The position numbers were made by a program, and so were the translations under genes. A stretch of DNA of 64,000 bases from Clostridia bacterium (lineage in GTDB: Bacteria > Bacillota > Clostridia > Oscillospirales > Acutalibacteraceae): NCBI GenBank assembly GCA_017559305.1, contig JAFYSP010000025.1, positions 1 to 64,000 of the forward strand. The letters run 5' to 3'. The notes beneath the pieces were generated by a model. The model worked only from the letters and a program-made list of their open reading frames with translations, was not told the origin of the DNA and searched no databases. Below are positions 52,265-60,845 of the stretch, piece after piece; within the stretch, counting starts at the first letter, position 1, and every line of letters starts with the position of its first letter.

Positions 52265-53704
52265 ATGAAAAATAAACTTTTCAGAAACTTTTATCTGCTC
52301 AACGTTATCACAGTTTTATTAGCGATGATAATGATGATGATAATTCTTTCTGTGTCGGTCGGCAATTATCTTACAAAAGAAAAAAGGATATTGCTTTTCA
52401 ACTATTGCAATACCGTTTCAATGCAGATAACCGATCAATCCAATTCACACAATTTTGAATATACGCTTATCAATTTAATGCAGACGGGTAAAATAATTGA
52501 TTCGGACGTTTTACTCGCCGACACCAACGGTAAAATCGCATACTGTATTTGTGACGATAAACAAAATTGTCCCCATAAGGATAAGTATTTGCCGAGTCTT
52601 GCAGTGTCGGCTGCTGTTTCGGGCAGGTATTACGGAGTTACAAATCTTGAAGGTATATATTCTGATGCATATCATATCGCAGGTGTGCCAATATTTACAA
52701 AAGAGGGAGAAGTGGCAGGTCTTGTTTTTGCCGCCACCCCCGCATCTCTTTTGGAACAGTGGCTCAGAAACTTTTCGCTTATGTTTGTGATGTGCGCAAT
52801 TTTGCCTCTTGTTATGACCTGTGTGGTTGTATACATCACAACCTATAGAATGTTAAAGCCTCTTCGTATGATGAATGAGGCGGCGCACTCTCTTGCAAGC
52901 GGCGATTTTTCAAAGAGAATATATTCCGATTCAAAGGATGAAATTTCCGAACTTGCCGAGTCGTTTAATATGATGACCGACTCACTAGCACAACTCGAAG
53001 GTATGAGAAGAAGTTTTATTGCAAACGTATCTCATGAACTTCGTACACCTATGACCACCATCAGCGGATTTATCGACGGTATTCTTGACGGCACGATAGA
53101 ACCCGAAAAACAAAAGTATTATTTGGAAATCGTTTCAGCCGAAACCAATCGTCTTAAAGGTATCGTCCAGACCATGCTTTATCTTGCACGACTTGAATCG
53201 GGTGAGCAGGAGATAAATAAAACAAGGGTAGACCTTTTTACAATGTGTTGCTCGGTAATGCTTTCCCAAGAGCAGAGAATAACTGCAAAAAACATCGAAG
53301 TAAGAGGTCTCGACGAGGCGGAAAATATATCGGTACTCGCTGATAACGATTTGTGCTATCAGGTTGTTTACAACCTTGTGGATAACGCAATCAAATTCAC
53401 GCCCGAAAACGGATATATAAGCATTTCTGTTTCCGAAAACGGAAAAGAAGGAATTTTCAAGGTGCAAAATTCGGGTCAGGGCATAGCAAAAGAGGATATG
53501 CCAAAAGTTTTCGAAAGATTCTATAAAACCGATAAATCCCGTTCCGTCAATAAGGATTCGAGCGGACTTGGTCTTTATATAGTAAAAAGTATAATCGACC
53601 TTTCGGGCGGAAGAATAACCGTCAGAAGTGTGTTGGGAGAATATACCGAATTTGAGGTTGCATTGCCAATCGAAACTGAAAAAGGTGAATTAAATGGAAG
53701 ATAA
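52265..53704 (+). CDS. Sensor histidine kinase
   Basis: The 479-residue membrane kinase has an N-terminal TM helix (residues ~12-35), an extracytoplasmic sensor of about 130 residues with a Cys pair (C-I-C-D-D-K-Q-N-C), and a second TM (about 172-195). A HAMP linker, HisKA with His257 in N-V-S-H-E-L-R-T-P, and HATPase_c (N-L-V-D-N-A-I-K-F-T, G-L-G-L-Y-I-V) follow. The ligand is unknown. It overlaps the protease gene by 11 bases. Confidence 0.95.
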   Translation: MKNKLFRNFYLLNVITVLLAMIMMMIILSVSVGNYLTKEKRILLFNYCNTVSMQITDQSNSHNFEYTLINLMQTGKIIDSDVLLADTNGKIAYCICDDKQNCPHKDKYLPSLAVSAAVSGRYYGVTNLEGIYSDAYHIAGVPIFTKEGEVAGLVFAATPASLLEQWLRNFSLMFVMCAILPLVMTCVVVYITTYRMLKPLRMMNEAAHSLASGDFSKRIYSDSKDEISELAESFNMMTDSLAQLEGMRRSFIANVSHELRTPMTTISGFIDGILDGTIEPEKQKYYLEIVSAETNRLKGIVQTMLYLARLESGEQEINKTRVDLFTMCCSVMLSQEQRITAKNIEVRGLDEAENISVLADNDLCYQVVYNLVDNAIKFTPENGYISISVSENGKEGIFKVQNSGQGIAKEDMPKVFERFYKTDKSRSVNKDSSGLGLYIVKSIIDLSGGRITVRSVLGEYTEFEVALPIETEKGELNGR

Positions 53705-55052
53705 AAATTTTGAAACAACAAAAGAGCAGGAGATAGGTGTAGAAACCGAGCCGCAGGTAGAAACTGTTTGCGAACAACCCGAAATTTCTGATATGGATTC
53801 AACTGCCGAAAATGAGCAAGTTGTTCAAAATACGGTTTCATCTGACCAAGAGCCGACCTATAAACCCACAGAATCGGTTTCAAATCCTTATAATGCGATT
53901 GTTTATACTCCCGTAGTAACTCCGAAAGAGCCGAGAAAGGTAAATAAAGGATTAAGAGTTTTCCTTTGTCTTGTAGCGGTAGTTATGTCGGTCTGCATTT
54001 TGCTCACCGTAGGCTATATTGCAGGCAGAAACCAAACTGTGTCGCCTAAAAACGATGCTCCCGTAGGTGTCGTTTCAAAACCTGAAGGTTCAACCCTTAC
54101 TGCAGCCGAGATTTATAATAACGTGTCACAATCTGTTGTGGGTATCGTTATTTATAATGCGTCGGGTGAAAAGGGAACTGCATCAGGCGTTGTTTTCAAG
54201 GATGGTTATATAATTACAAACGACCATATTTATACCGACGTGCCAAACGCTAAATTCTTGATAGTTGATGCAAAGGGCAAAGAGTATGACGCATATTACG
54301 TCGCAGGAGATACAAGAACAGATATCGCAGTTCTTCGAACCGATGCAAAACTCACTCTCGCAACGTTTTGCGATTCAAACGAGGTTGTAGTCGGCGAGGA
54401 TGCAATAGCAATCGGTTACCCCGCAGGCGCTTATGAAAAGCCGATTTTCACAATGGGTACAATTTCTTCCAACTCAAGACGTGTTACGGGTACTACCTCG
54501 TATTCCACCAAAATGATTCAGACCGATTCTGCCATAAATCCCGGTTCATCGGGTGGCGCACTCGTAAATGCTTACGGTCAGGTAATAGGCATCACCTCAT
54601 CAAAAATCGCAGGTACTTATTACGATAGCATAGGATATGCAATCCCATCAAATTCTGCCGTTGATATAGCAAATAAACTTATCGAACACGGATACGTAAA
54701 GGGCAGAGCAATACTCGGCATTTCATATACCGAGAATACCGTTGTTGTCGAGAAACTCGACCCTAATAAAAAGGCGGGACTTGTGATAGAAGCCATCACA
54801 GAGGGCGGCCCCATGGAAAATAAGGGTGTCATAATCGGCGAGATTATAACCGAGGTAAACGGCACAAGAGTAACAAGAGGCGAAATAATCCTTGACGTTA
54901 TTGAAAACTTAAAATCGGGTGATAATATCACGATAACCGTTTATAACCCCGATACCAAGCAAAGCAGAAATATAACCGCAACTTTGGGCGAAGATAAGGG
55001 AAGTTCAAGTTACGTAATTACAGGCAACTCGGATACAACCGAAATCAAATAA
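53694..55052 (+). CDS. HtrA/DegP-like membrane serine protease
   Basis: The 452-residue protein has an acidic cytoplasmic N-terminus (~80 residues), one TM segment (about 88-108), and a trypsin-like domain with the triad His178 (T-N-D-H), Asp210 (T-D-I-A-V-L) and Ser286 (N-P-G-S-S-G-G-A-L). A C-terminal PDZ domain follows. HtrA proteases degrade misfolded exported proteins. Coupling with the two-component genes suggests control by, or feedback on, that system. Terminated at 55054. Confidence 0.94.
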   Translation: MEDKNFETTKEQEIGVETEPQVETVCEQPEISDMDSTAENEQVVQNTVSSDQEPTYKPTESVSNPYNAIVYTPVVTPKEPRKVNKGLRVFLCLVAVVMSVCILLTVGYIAGRNQTVSPKNDAPVGVVSKPEGSTLTAAEIYNNVSQSVVGIVIYNASGEKGTASGVVFKDGYIITNDHIYTDVPNAKFLIVDAKGKEYDAYYVAGDTRTDIAVLRTDAKLTLATFCDSNEVVVGEDAIAIGYPAGAYEKPIFTMGTISSNSRRVTGTTSYSTKMIQTDSAINPGSSGGALVNAYGQVIGITSSKIAGTYYDSIGYAIPSNSAVDIANKLIEHGYVKGRAILGISYTENTVVVEKLDPNKKAGLVIEAITEGGPMENKGVIIGEIITEVNGTRVTRGEIILDVIENLKSGDNITITVYNPDTKQSRNITATLGEDKGSSSYVITGNSDTTEIK

Positions 55053-55053
55053 T

Positions 55054-55092
55054 AAAAAGCGCTGTCTCATTTTAAGACAGCGCTTTTGTTTT
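55054..55092. terminator. Bidirectional terminator
   Basis: AAAAGCGCTGTCT, 7-base loop, AGACAGCGCTTTT. It ends the htrA-like transcript and the convergent 55091 gene. Confidence 0.9.
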
Positions 55093-55459
55093 ATATACTT
55101 TTTACTTCCCAATAATACCTTCTTGCAGAGGGTGGGAAATCCTCTAAAACCCCATATTCAGGGTCGTAAAACCTTCCGTCTGCATATAATGACCAATGCC
55201 AACATTTCGGCGTTTCAAGGGATAAAACCGCAAACTGCGGCAATTCATTTTTGTCCGAAACGGGCTTTCTGCATTTACCCATTGAAATACCCTTGCTTTC
55301 GAGAAAATTTCTCATTTGCAGGAGTGTGGTTTCACGCTCGGTGCCGACCTCTTCTATCACTTTTTGGACATCGTTTCCCGTCAGCATCGCCAGTACCGCC
55401 TGACCGCAGGCAAGAGGATTGGGCTCGAAAATATGAAGGATATCTTTCGCAATTCCCAT
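55091..55459 (-). CDS. Small C39/papain-like cysteine peptidase-like protein
   Basis: The 122-residue protein has P-L-A-C-G-Q-A-V-L-A-M-L-T-G with a possible catalytic Cys18 at a helix start. W-H-W-S-L-Y-A-D-G-R-F-Y-D-P-E-Y-G follows near residue 87, with a His and a later Asp. This is the pattern of C39-like/papain-fold peptidases. The central helix region (Q-M-R-N-F-L-E-S-K-G-I) also fits C39. It has no signal or ABC transporter partner. Its ATG overlaps the stop of the flavin reductase gene by one base (TAATG). Substrate unknown; the assignment is by pattern only. Confidence 0.6.
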   Translation of the reverse strand: MGIAKDILHIFEPNPLACGQAVLAMLTGNDVQKVIEEVGTERETTLLQMRNFLESKGISMGKCRKPVSDKNELPQFAVLSLETPKCWHWSLYADGRFYDPEYGVLEDFPPSARRYYWEVKSI

Positions 55460-55953
55460 TATTCTTTAACCAGAACCTTTAATATTTCGCCGACGTACAT
55501 TTTGTGAAAATCTCCTTTGTAACAGCCGAGTGGAGAGGGGTCGCAGAATTTGTCTTCATGGAGAAAATCGGCATATAATTTTTTGCAGATAATTACGGTT
55601 TCGCTTTGCTCAAAGTATACGGTACCATCTGCAAAAACGGGCTTAAGACCTGTTTCGGCCGCTTTGTCAACATCTCGTCCGCTCATACTTCCGCATACCT
55701 TGTGGGGCGTCTTGTTGTCACCTAAAAAGCAAAGTGCGAAGGTGTCGTTTGCTTCCATAAACTCAAAGGTGTATCTTTGAGGACGCACAGCGCATATAAC
55801 ACAGTCCTTGTTCCACATCTCGCCGAAAAATCCCCATGATGCAGTCATCATATTGAATTTTTCCTCGTTTCCTGCCGAAATGAGCGCCCACTCGTCACGA
55901 ATCATAGAGATTAAATTTTTGTCTAACTTGTCGGGTGTAATTTCCTTAAACAT
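55459..55953 (-). CDS. Flavin reductase-like FMN-binding protein
   Basis: The 164-residue protein fits the flavin reductase-like split-barrel family: N-M-M-T-A-S-W-G-F-F-G, V-I-C-A-V-R-P-Q-R-Y-T, F-A-L-C-F-L-G and H-K-V-C-G-S-M-S-G-R-D. Members bind FMN and reduce flavin or act in redox repair. The start at 55953 follows GGTGAT by 4-5 bases; an in-frame ATG 12 bases earlier lacks spacing to its SD. It forms a two-gene unit with the C39-like gene, from the promoter at 55985. Confidence 0.85.
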   Translation of the reverse strand: MFKEITPDKLDKNLISMIRDEWALISAGNEEKFNMMTASWGFFGEMWNKDCVICAVRPQRYTFEFMEANDTFALCFLGDNKTPHKVCGSMSGRDVDKAAETGLKPVFADGTVYFEQSETVIICKKLYADFLHEDKFCDPSPLGCYKGDFHKMYVGEILKVLVKE

Positions 55954-55984
55954 AAATATCACCATACCCTTTCTTTATATAAAT

Positions 55985-56013
55985 ATTATAACTTAAAAGC
56001 CCTCTTATTACAA
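55985..56013 (-). promoter_or_regulatory. Promoter of flavin reductase unit
   Basis: Minus strand TTGTAA, 17-base spacer, TATAAT. Confidence 0.65.
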
Positions 56014-56103
56014 TATTTTTTATTCCCTTTTGTCTATCTTTACAACCAAGGCGCTTTCAAAAGAATTTTATTGTTAAATTTTCGACAAATTTCAAATTTA
56101 CAC

Positions 56104-56132
56104 TTGTTTTTATGATTGCAATTTATTATAAT
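56104..56132 (+). promoter_or_regulatory. Promoter of NifU-like/GGGtGRT unit
   Basis: TTGTTT, 17-base spacer, TATAAT, 44 bases before the start codon. Confidence 0.65.
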
Positions 56133-56175
56133 AAATTGGTAAGGCAAAATACCTTGAAAGGAGTCAATACTTATT

Positions 56176-56868
56176 ATGAAGTATTCACATGAAGTAGAGA
56201 AGATGTGTCCCTTAGCAAAGGGAGCATATCACGGCCCCGCCCCCATTCCTCAGGAGGGCAAATGGACTCAGGTTAAGGAAGTAAACGAGATATCGGGACT
56301 TACTCACGGTATCGGTTGGTGCGCACCTCAGCAGGGTTGCTGCAAACTCACCCTTAACGTTAAAGATGGTATCATCGAGGAAGCACTTGTTGAAACACTT
56401 GGTTGCTCCGGTATGACCCACTCTGCCGCAATGGCATCTGAGATCCTCATCGGCAAAACCATTCTTGAAGCACTCAATACCGACCTCGTTTGTGACGCTA
56501 TCAACACCGCAATGAGAGAACTCTTCTTGCAGATCGTTTACGGTAGAACACAGACTGCATTCTCAGAAGACGGACTTCCCGTTGGTGCAGGTCTTGAGGA
56601 CCTCGGTAAAGGTCTTCGTTCACAGGTTGGTACAACATACGCAACCAAGGTTAAAGGTCCCCGTTACCTTGAACTCGCAGAAGGTTATATCACAAAAGTT
56701 GCTGTTGACGAGAATGACCAGATCATCGGTTATAAATTCGTTAACCTCGGCAGAATGATGGATATGATCAAAAAGGGTATGGACGCTAACGAGGCAATGG
56801 CTAAGGCAAGCGGCCAGTATGGACGTGTTGACGATGCTGCAAAGCTCGTTGACCCCAGAGAAGAATAA
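56176..56868 (+). CDS. NifU-like iron-sulfur scaffold-type protein
   Basis: The 230-residue protein has a NifU/IscU-like core with Cys residues in G-W-C-A-P-Q-Q-G-C-C-K-L, and E-T-L-G-C-S-G-M-T-H-S-A. The second matches the conserved Cys loop of scaffold proteins. It is longer than IscU, with a C-terminal extension (residues ~150-230). It always appears paired with a GGGtGRT protein in Clostridia (recollection). No cysteine desulfurase is nearby, so a role other than general Fe-S assembly is possible. SD AAAGGAG. Codon use is strongly biased, suggesting high expression. Confidence 0.82.
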   Translation: MKYSHEVEKMCPLAKGAYHGPAPIPQEGKWTQVKEVNEISGLTHGIGWCAPQQGCCKLTLNVKDGIIEEALVETLGCSGMTHSAAMASEILIGKTILEALNTDLVCDAINTAMRELFLQIVYGRTQTAFSEDGLPVGAGLEDLGKGLRSQVGTTYATKVKGPRYLELAEGYITKVAVDENDQIIGYKFVNLGRMMDMIKKGMDANEAMAKASGQYGRVDDAAKLVDPREE

Positions 56869-56886
56869 TTTAAGGAGGAAAATATA

Positions 56887-57888
56887 ATGGCTTTATTTGA
56901 AAGTTATGAAAGAAGAATAGACCAAATCAATGCTGAATTGGCTAAACACGGAATTTCCTCCATTGAGGAAGCAAAAGAAATCTGCGATAAAGCAGGCGTA
57001 GATGCATACGGCATCGTCAAGGGCATTCAGCCCATCTGCTTTGAAAACGCTGCTTGGGCTTATGTCGTTGGCTGCGCAATCGCACTCAAAGATAAGGTCA
57101 CAAGCGCTGCTGAAGCTGCTGAAAAGATCGGTCTCGGTCTTCAGTCTTTCTGCATCCCCGGTTCAGTTGCTGACGACCGTAAAGTAGGTCTCGGCCACGG
57201 TAACCTCGGCGCTATGCTTCTCCGTGAGGAGACAAAGTGCTTCGCATTCTTGGCAGGTCACGAATCCTTCGCAGCTGCTGAAGGTGCTATCGGTCTTGCA
57301 AAGAGCGCAAACAAAGCTCGTAAAGAGCCACTCCGCGTTATCCTTAATGGTCTCGGCAAAGATGCTGCACAGATCATTTCAAGAATCAATGGCTTTACTT
57401 ACGTACAGACCAAATTTGATTACTACACCGGCAAACTCACAGTTGTAAGCGAAACCGCTTATTCAAACGGTGAGCGTGCAAAGGTTCGTTGCTACGGCGC
57501 TGACGACGTTCGTGAAGGTGTTGCAATTATGCATGCTGAGGGTGTTGACGTTTCCATCACAGGTAACTCCACCAACCCCACAAGATTCCAGCATCCCGTT
57601 GCAGGTACCTATAAGAAGGAATGCATCGAGCAGGGCAAGAAGTACTTCTCAGTTGCTTCCGGCGGCGGCACAGGACGTACACTCCACCCCGATAATATGG
57701 CAGCAGGCCCCGCTTCTTACGGTATGACAGATACCATGGGCCGTATGCACTCTGACGCTCAGTTTGCAGGTTCTTCTTCAGTTCCTGCTCACGTTGAGAT
57801 GATGGGTCTCATCGGCGCCGGTAACAACCCCATGGTTGGTATGACCGTTGCTTGCGCAGTTGCAGTTAACGAAGCACTTAACAAGTAA
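56887..57888 (+). CDS. GGGtGRT protein
   Basis: The 333-residue protein contains the namesake motif S-G-G-G-T-G-R-T-L-H-P-D near residue 260. It also has A-A-G-P-A-S-Y-G-M-T-D-T-M-G-R-M-H-S-D and the ending N-N-P-M-V-G-M-T-V-A. The family is known in anaerobes next to the NifU-like gene; its function is not established. SD AAGGAGG is 7 bases from the ATG, 18 bases after the partner gene. Codon use is highly biased, so the pair is probably abundant in the cell. Confidence 0.88.
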   Translation: MALFESYERRIDQINAELAKHGISSIEEAKEICDKAGVDAYGIVKGIQPICFENAAWAYVVGCAIALKDKVTSAAEAAEKIGLGLQSFCIPGSVADDRKVGLGHGNLGAMLLREETKCFAFLAGHESFAAAEGAIGLAKSANKARKEPLRVILNGLGKDAAQIISRINGFTYVQTKFDYYTGKLTVVSETAYSNGERAKVRCYGADDVREGVAIMHAEGVDVSITGNSTNPTRFQHPVAGTYKKECIEQGKKYFSVASGGGTGRTLHPDNMAAGPASYGMTDTMGRMHSDAQFAGSSSVPAHVEMMGLIGAGNNPMVGMTVACAVAVNEALNK

Positions 57889-57906
57889 TTAAAACCGCAT
57901 AATTAA

Positions 57907-57936
57907 AAGGACTTGGAGAAATCCAAGTCCTTTTTG
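57907..57936 (+). terminator. Terminator of GGGtGRT unit
   Basis: AAGGACTTGGA, 4-base loop, TCCAAGTCC, then TTTTT. Confidence 0.9.
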
Positions 57937-58016
57937 GCTATGTGGGGGAAATGACCCTTCCGATTGATATCCTCATTGTTTTTGCGCGGGAGCCGAAATT
58001 TTTTCGCTTTAGTATG

Positions 58017-58044
58017 TTGACACGGGGGAATAAAATGATATAAT
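58017..58044 (+). promoter_or_regulatory. Promoter of FN3 lipoprotein
   Basis: TTGACA, 16-base spacer, TATAAT. Confidence 0.75.
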
Positions 58045-58113
58045 AAAATTACTAACAGAGGTAAATTTTGATTAAAAATTGCGCTGTTAGAGATTACGAA
58101 AGGTCGGATAAAT

Positions 58114-59175
58114 ATGAAAAAAATCACATCATTAGTATTGGTCCTTGTCATGATGGCTATAGTAATTTGTGGCTGCTCACAGAATTTTGCTGTAAAAGTA
58201 GACAAAAATGGCTCTTGTAGCATCAAGATTACAACTGCTATCCCTGTGGAAACAATGGAAGAATTGCTTGCTACAGGTGAGGCGACCGAGGAATCATTAG
58301 ATGGCATGAAAATTAAAAAGGTAAATGGTGTAGAATGTTATGTAGAAGAAATTAGCAAAAAATTCTCTTCGGTTAGCAAAGCCAATGCTTATATGCTCGA
58401 TGAAGAAGAAGTTGGATATTTCAAGACATTCAAGTTGTCCAAAGTTGGATTTTATGCCACACTTATAGATGGTATGAAAGACGCATTTGAGATGTATGGC
58501 GATGCTTATAGTGTTAAACTTCAATTTTCTTGGCCTTATATAATTACATATACAAACGGTACTCTTTCAGATGATAAGAAAACCGTTACATTTGATTTGG
58601 CAGATTCAGAAAAAATTTATGCATATACCGTAAAGTCATCCAAAACCAAAGAAGTATATTTTGAGAAGGATTATGTAAAAACTCCTACTTCTGTGCATTT
58701 GGATTGGAACGATGTCAAAGGAGCAACAAAGTATATAGTTCGTTACAAATCAGGCAGCTCTTGGAAGAGCGTAACCACCACAAAAAGTTCTGCAACAATC
58801 ACAGGATTGAAAACAGGCACAAAGTATCAATTCAAGGTTACTGCTATAACCAAGAAGTGCAATTTGACATCGATGGTAATTAAAGTTTCCACGCCCAAAA
58901 CCATATCTGCAACGGTTAAATCTACCACAAAAACTTCTATAAAACTTGGTTGGAACCGGGATAAGAACGCAGATGGTTATATAGTTTATCAGCGCACATC
59001 ACCCAAGGCTGAATGGAAGCAGGTAAAGGTAATATCCTCCAATTCAACCACATCATTCACAGCCAAGAATCTTAAGAAGTCAAGCAAATATTATTTCAAA
59101 GTAGTTTCTTATTCAAAGGAAAATGGCAAGACAGTAAAATCTTACGGAAAAGCATTGTCAACTAAAACAAAATAA
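58114..59175 (+). CDS. Lipoprotein with two fibronectin type III domains
   Basis: The 353-residue protein starts with a lipoprotein signal (M-K-K-I-T-S-L-V-L-V, lipobox I-C-G-C, Cys21). The N-terminal ~170 residues show no recognised fold. Two FN3 domains follow (about 180-262 and 263-350), each with the W-N/W-D and Y-x-V-Y/R plus K-P/T-G-T-K-Y-x-F-K-V pattern. It is anchored outside the membrane; adhesion or carbohydrate binding is possible. SD AAAGGT. Thr/Ser/Lys-rich like other surface proteins. Single-gene transcript. Confidence 0.85.
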   Translation: MKKITSLVLVLVMMAIVICGCSQNFAVKVDKNGSCSIKITTAIPVETMEELLATGEATEESLDGMKIKKVNGVECYVEEISKKFSSVSKANAYMLDEEEVGYFKTFKLSKVGFYATLIDGMKDAFEMYGDAYSVKLQFSWPYIITYTNGTLSDDKKTVTFDLADSEKIYAYTVKSSKTKEVYFEKDYVKTPTSVHLDWNDVKGATKYIVRYKSGSSWKSVTTTKSSATITGLKTGTKYQFKVTAITKKCNLTSMVIKVSTPKTISATVKSTTKTSIKLGWNRDKNADGYIVYQRTSPKAEWKQVKVISSNSTTSFTAKNLKKSSKYYFKVVSYSKENGKTVKSYGKALSTKTK

Positions 59176-59182
59176 ATTCACA

Positions 59183-59210
59183 AAAGCCACCTCAAACGAG
59201 GTGGCTTTTA
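59183..59210. terminator. Terminator of FN3 lipoprotein
   Basis: AAAGCCACCTC, 4-base loop, GAGGTGGCTTTT; may also serve the convergent gene. Confidence 0.85.
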
Positions 59211-59218
59211 TGAATGAT

Positions 59219-59977
59219 TTATACCTTCACGGTTTCTTTTTCTTTCTTGGTTTCTTTTGCTTTTCCTATCTTCTCGATTATCAGAATCGGCAGATACATT
59301 ATAAACATAACCACGGGTAAAAGTATCGGAAATCCCCACAAGTGACTGCCGAGCAGCTTTTCAAAAAGTTCGAGCGGGTTGCCCGAATCGGGTCGCATCA
59401 GGAACATAAAGTTGGTATCCCAAGCGAGATTGAGAAAATATATCGGTATCGCCATCAAAACGAGAAGTCCGATGCATTTCGGCATATCCTTAATCTTTGG
59501 TCTTGCAAGTCCCGATGATATGAGCAAGACAGGATACAACACCAAAAGTCCGTGTACTATAAATGAATGGAAATGGAAAAAGTTCCAAAACGGCATCTTA
59601 GTCCAGTTGGGGAAAAGCAGAGCAAGGGCGGCTCCCGGTATGCAGAAAAAGTACAGGAAGTTTCGCACAATTTTGGTTGGCTTGATGATATCAAAGCCAA
59701 TGAGCAAAATGTTTATTCCGCATAAATGAAATGGCAGATATCCAACCGAAAAGCCCTCCAAAATGCTTACGATAATATTTTTGGAGGTTTCCTGTAAAAT
59801 AACGGCAATTCCAACAATTGTGAGGAGTATTTGTTGCTTTTTGGGGTCAAGCTTTCTTATTAAAATACTGCCGAGGATACAAACTAAAATTATAACGCCA
59901 AGCCATATAAGGTGGGTAACACCATAGGCCGAAAATCCGTATCCGTCGGGCATTTGTCCCGAAGTTACAAAAAACAT
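59219..59977 (-). CDS. YwaF/TIGR02206-type integral membrane protein
   Basis: The 252-residue protein has about six to seven membrane segments. An early H-L-I-W-L, H-L-C-G-I-N-I-L near residue 87 and H-G-L-L-V-L-Y-P near residue 145 match the YwaF family, whose function is unknown. The C-terminus is a Lys/Glu tail. The start at 59977 follows GGGTGAT; two nearby upstream in-frame starts are possible. Promoter at 59996. Confidence 0.75.
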   Translation of the reverse strand: MFFVTSGQMPDGYGFSAYGVTHLIWLGVIILVCILGSILIRKLDPKKQQILLTIVGIAVILQETSKNIIVSILEGFSVGYLPFHLCGINILLIGFDIIKPTKIVRNFLYFFCIPGAALALLFPNWTKMPFWNFFHFHSFIVHGLLVLYPVLLISSGLARPKIKDMPKCIGLLVLMAIPIYFLNLAWDTNFMFLMRPDSGNPLELFEKLLGSHLWGFPILLPVVMFIMYLPILIIEKIGKAKETKKEKETVKV

Positions 59978-59995
59978 AATCATCACCCAATATGG

Positions 59996-60024
59996 ATTTT
60001 ATCACAAACAAATTAAAATGTCAC
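59996..60024 (-). promoter_or_regulatory. Promoter of YwaF-like gene
   Basis: Minus strand GTGACA, 17-base spacer, TAAAAT. Confidence 0.5.
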
Positions 60025-60084
60025 GATTTTTTTATCAAATACTGAACGTGACAAAAAGTATCATAGTGATTACGGTACCTTCGG

Positions 60085-60113
60085 TTGAGGTTTTAGGTGC
60101 GGTGTGTTATATT
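60085..60113 (+). promoter_or_regulatory. Promoter of XRE membrane regulator
   Basis: TTGAGG, 17-base spacer, TATATT. Confidence 0.55.
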
Positions 60114-60142
60114 TTATGTATGCAAAACACAAGGGGGATATT

Positions 60143-60748
60143 ATGGAATTCAATAAAAAACTACAGCAACTGCGAAAACAAAAGAATCTCACTCAAGAAG
60201 ACCTTGCATCTGCTTTGTACGTATCAAGAACCGCTATTTCCAAATGGGAATCGGGCAGAGGGTATCCGAATATCGACTCACTCAGGCAAATCGCCAAATT
60301 TTTCGGTATCACGGTAGATGAACTTTTATCGGGAGAGGAATTGCTCGATATTGCAAGTGAGGACTCAAAGCAAGGCAAAAAGCAACTGCTTGACCTCGTG
60401 TACGCACTGCTTGATTTAAGCGCGTTGCTTTTCCTTTTTTTACCCTTTTTCGTTCAACGGATTGACGGTGCAATCGAGGAAGTGTCCCTCTTGAATTTGA
60501 CCGCCCTGCCCATATACTTAAAAGCGTCGTATTTTGCAGTAGTAATAGGAATTGCCACCTTCGGTCTATTAACACTTGTTTTGCAGAATTGTAATAATAC
60601 CTTTTGGATTCAATACAAAAACAAAATATCCTTGTTGCTGAATGCTTCGTCTGTGGTTTTGTTCATTATAAGTTCGGCGGTGTATGCGGCGGTATTTTCC
60701 TTTGCTTTTCTTTTTATAAAGGTACTTATGCTGCTTAAAAAACAGTGA
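60143..60748 (+). CDS. XRE-family regulator with membrane C-terminus
   Basis: The 201-residue protein has an N-terminal Cro/C1 helix-turn-helix (L-R-K-Q-K-N-L-T-Q-E-D-L-A, V-S-R-T-A-I-S-K-W-E-S-G-R-G-Y-P, G-I-T-V-D-E-L-L-S-G-E-E). Three to four hydrophobic segments follow (about 90-110, 130-150, 168-198). Membrane-bound XRE regulators of this type are common in Firmicutes and often respond to envelope conditions. AGGGGGATA precedes the ATG. The next gene, PAP2-like, has its own promoter. Confidence 0.88.
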   Translation: MEFNKKLQQLRKQKNLTQEDLASALYVSRTAISKWESGRGYPNIDSLRQIAKFFGITVDELLSGEELLDIASEDSKQGKKQLLDLVYALLDLSALLFLFLPFFVQRIDGAIEEVSLLNLTALPIYLKASYFAVVIGIATFGLLTLVLQNCNNTFWIQYKNKISLLLNASSVVLFIISSAVYAAVFSFAFLFIKVLMLLKKQ

Positions 60749-60782
60749 CACTAAAAGTGCCGTACCTGTGACGATAGGTTTC

Positions 60783-60811
60783 TTGTATAGATTTGCGCCT
60801 TCTCTTAAAAT
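60783..60811 (+). promoter_or_regulatory. Promoter of PAP2-like gene
   Basis: TTGTAT, 17-base spacer, TAAAAT. Confidence 0.55.
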
Positions 60812-60845
60812 GGTTTTGAAAACCAAAAAGGGAAGGCGTTTTATT

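Noticed and set aside
57903..58307. Minus-strand frame (134 codons) over the GGGtGRT terminator and the lipoprotein start
   Set aside because: It would cross a strong terminator and a consensus promoter, and no SD precedes it.
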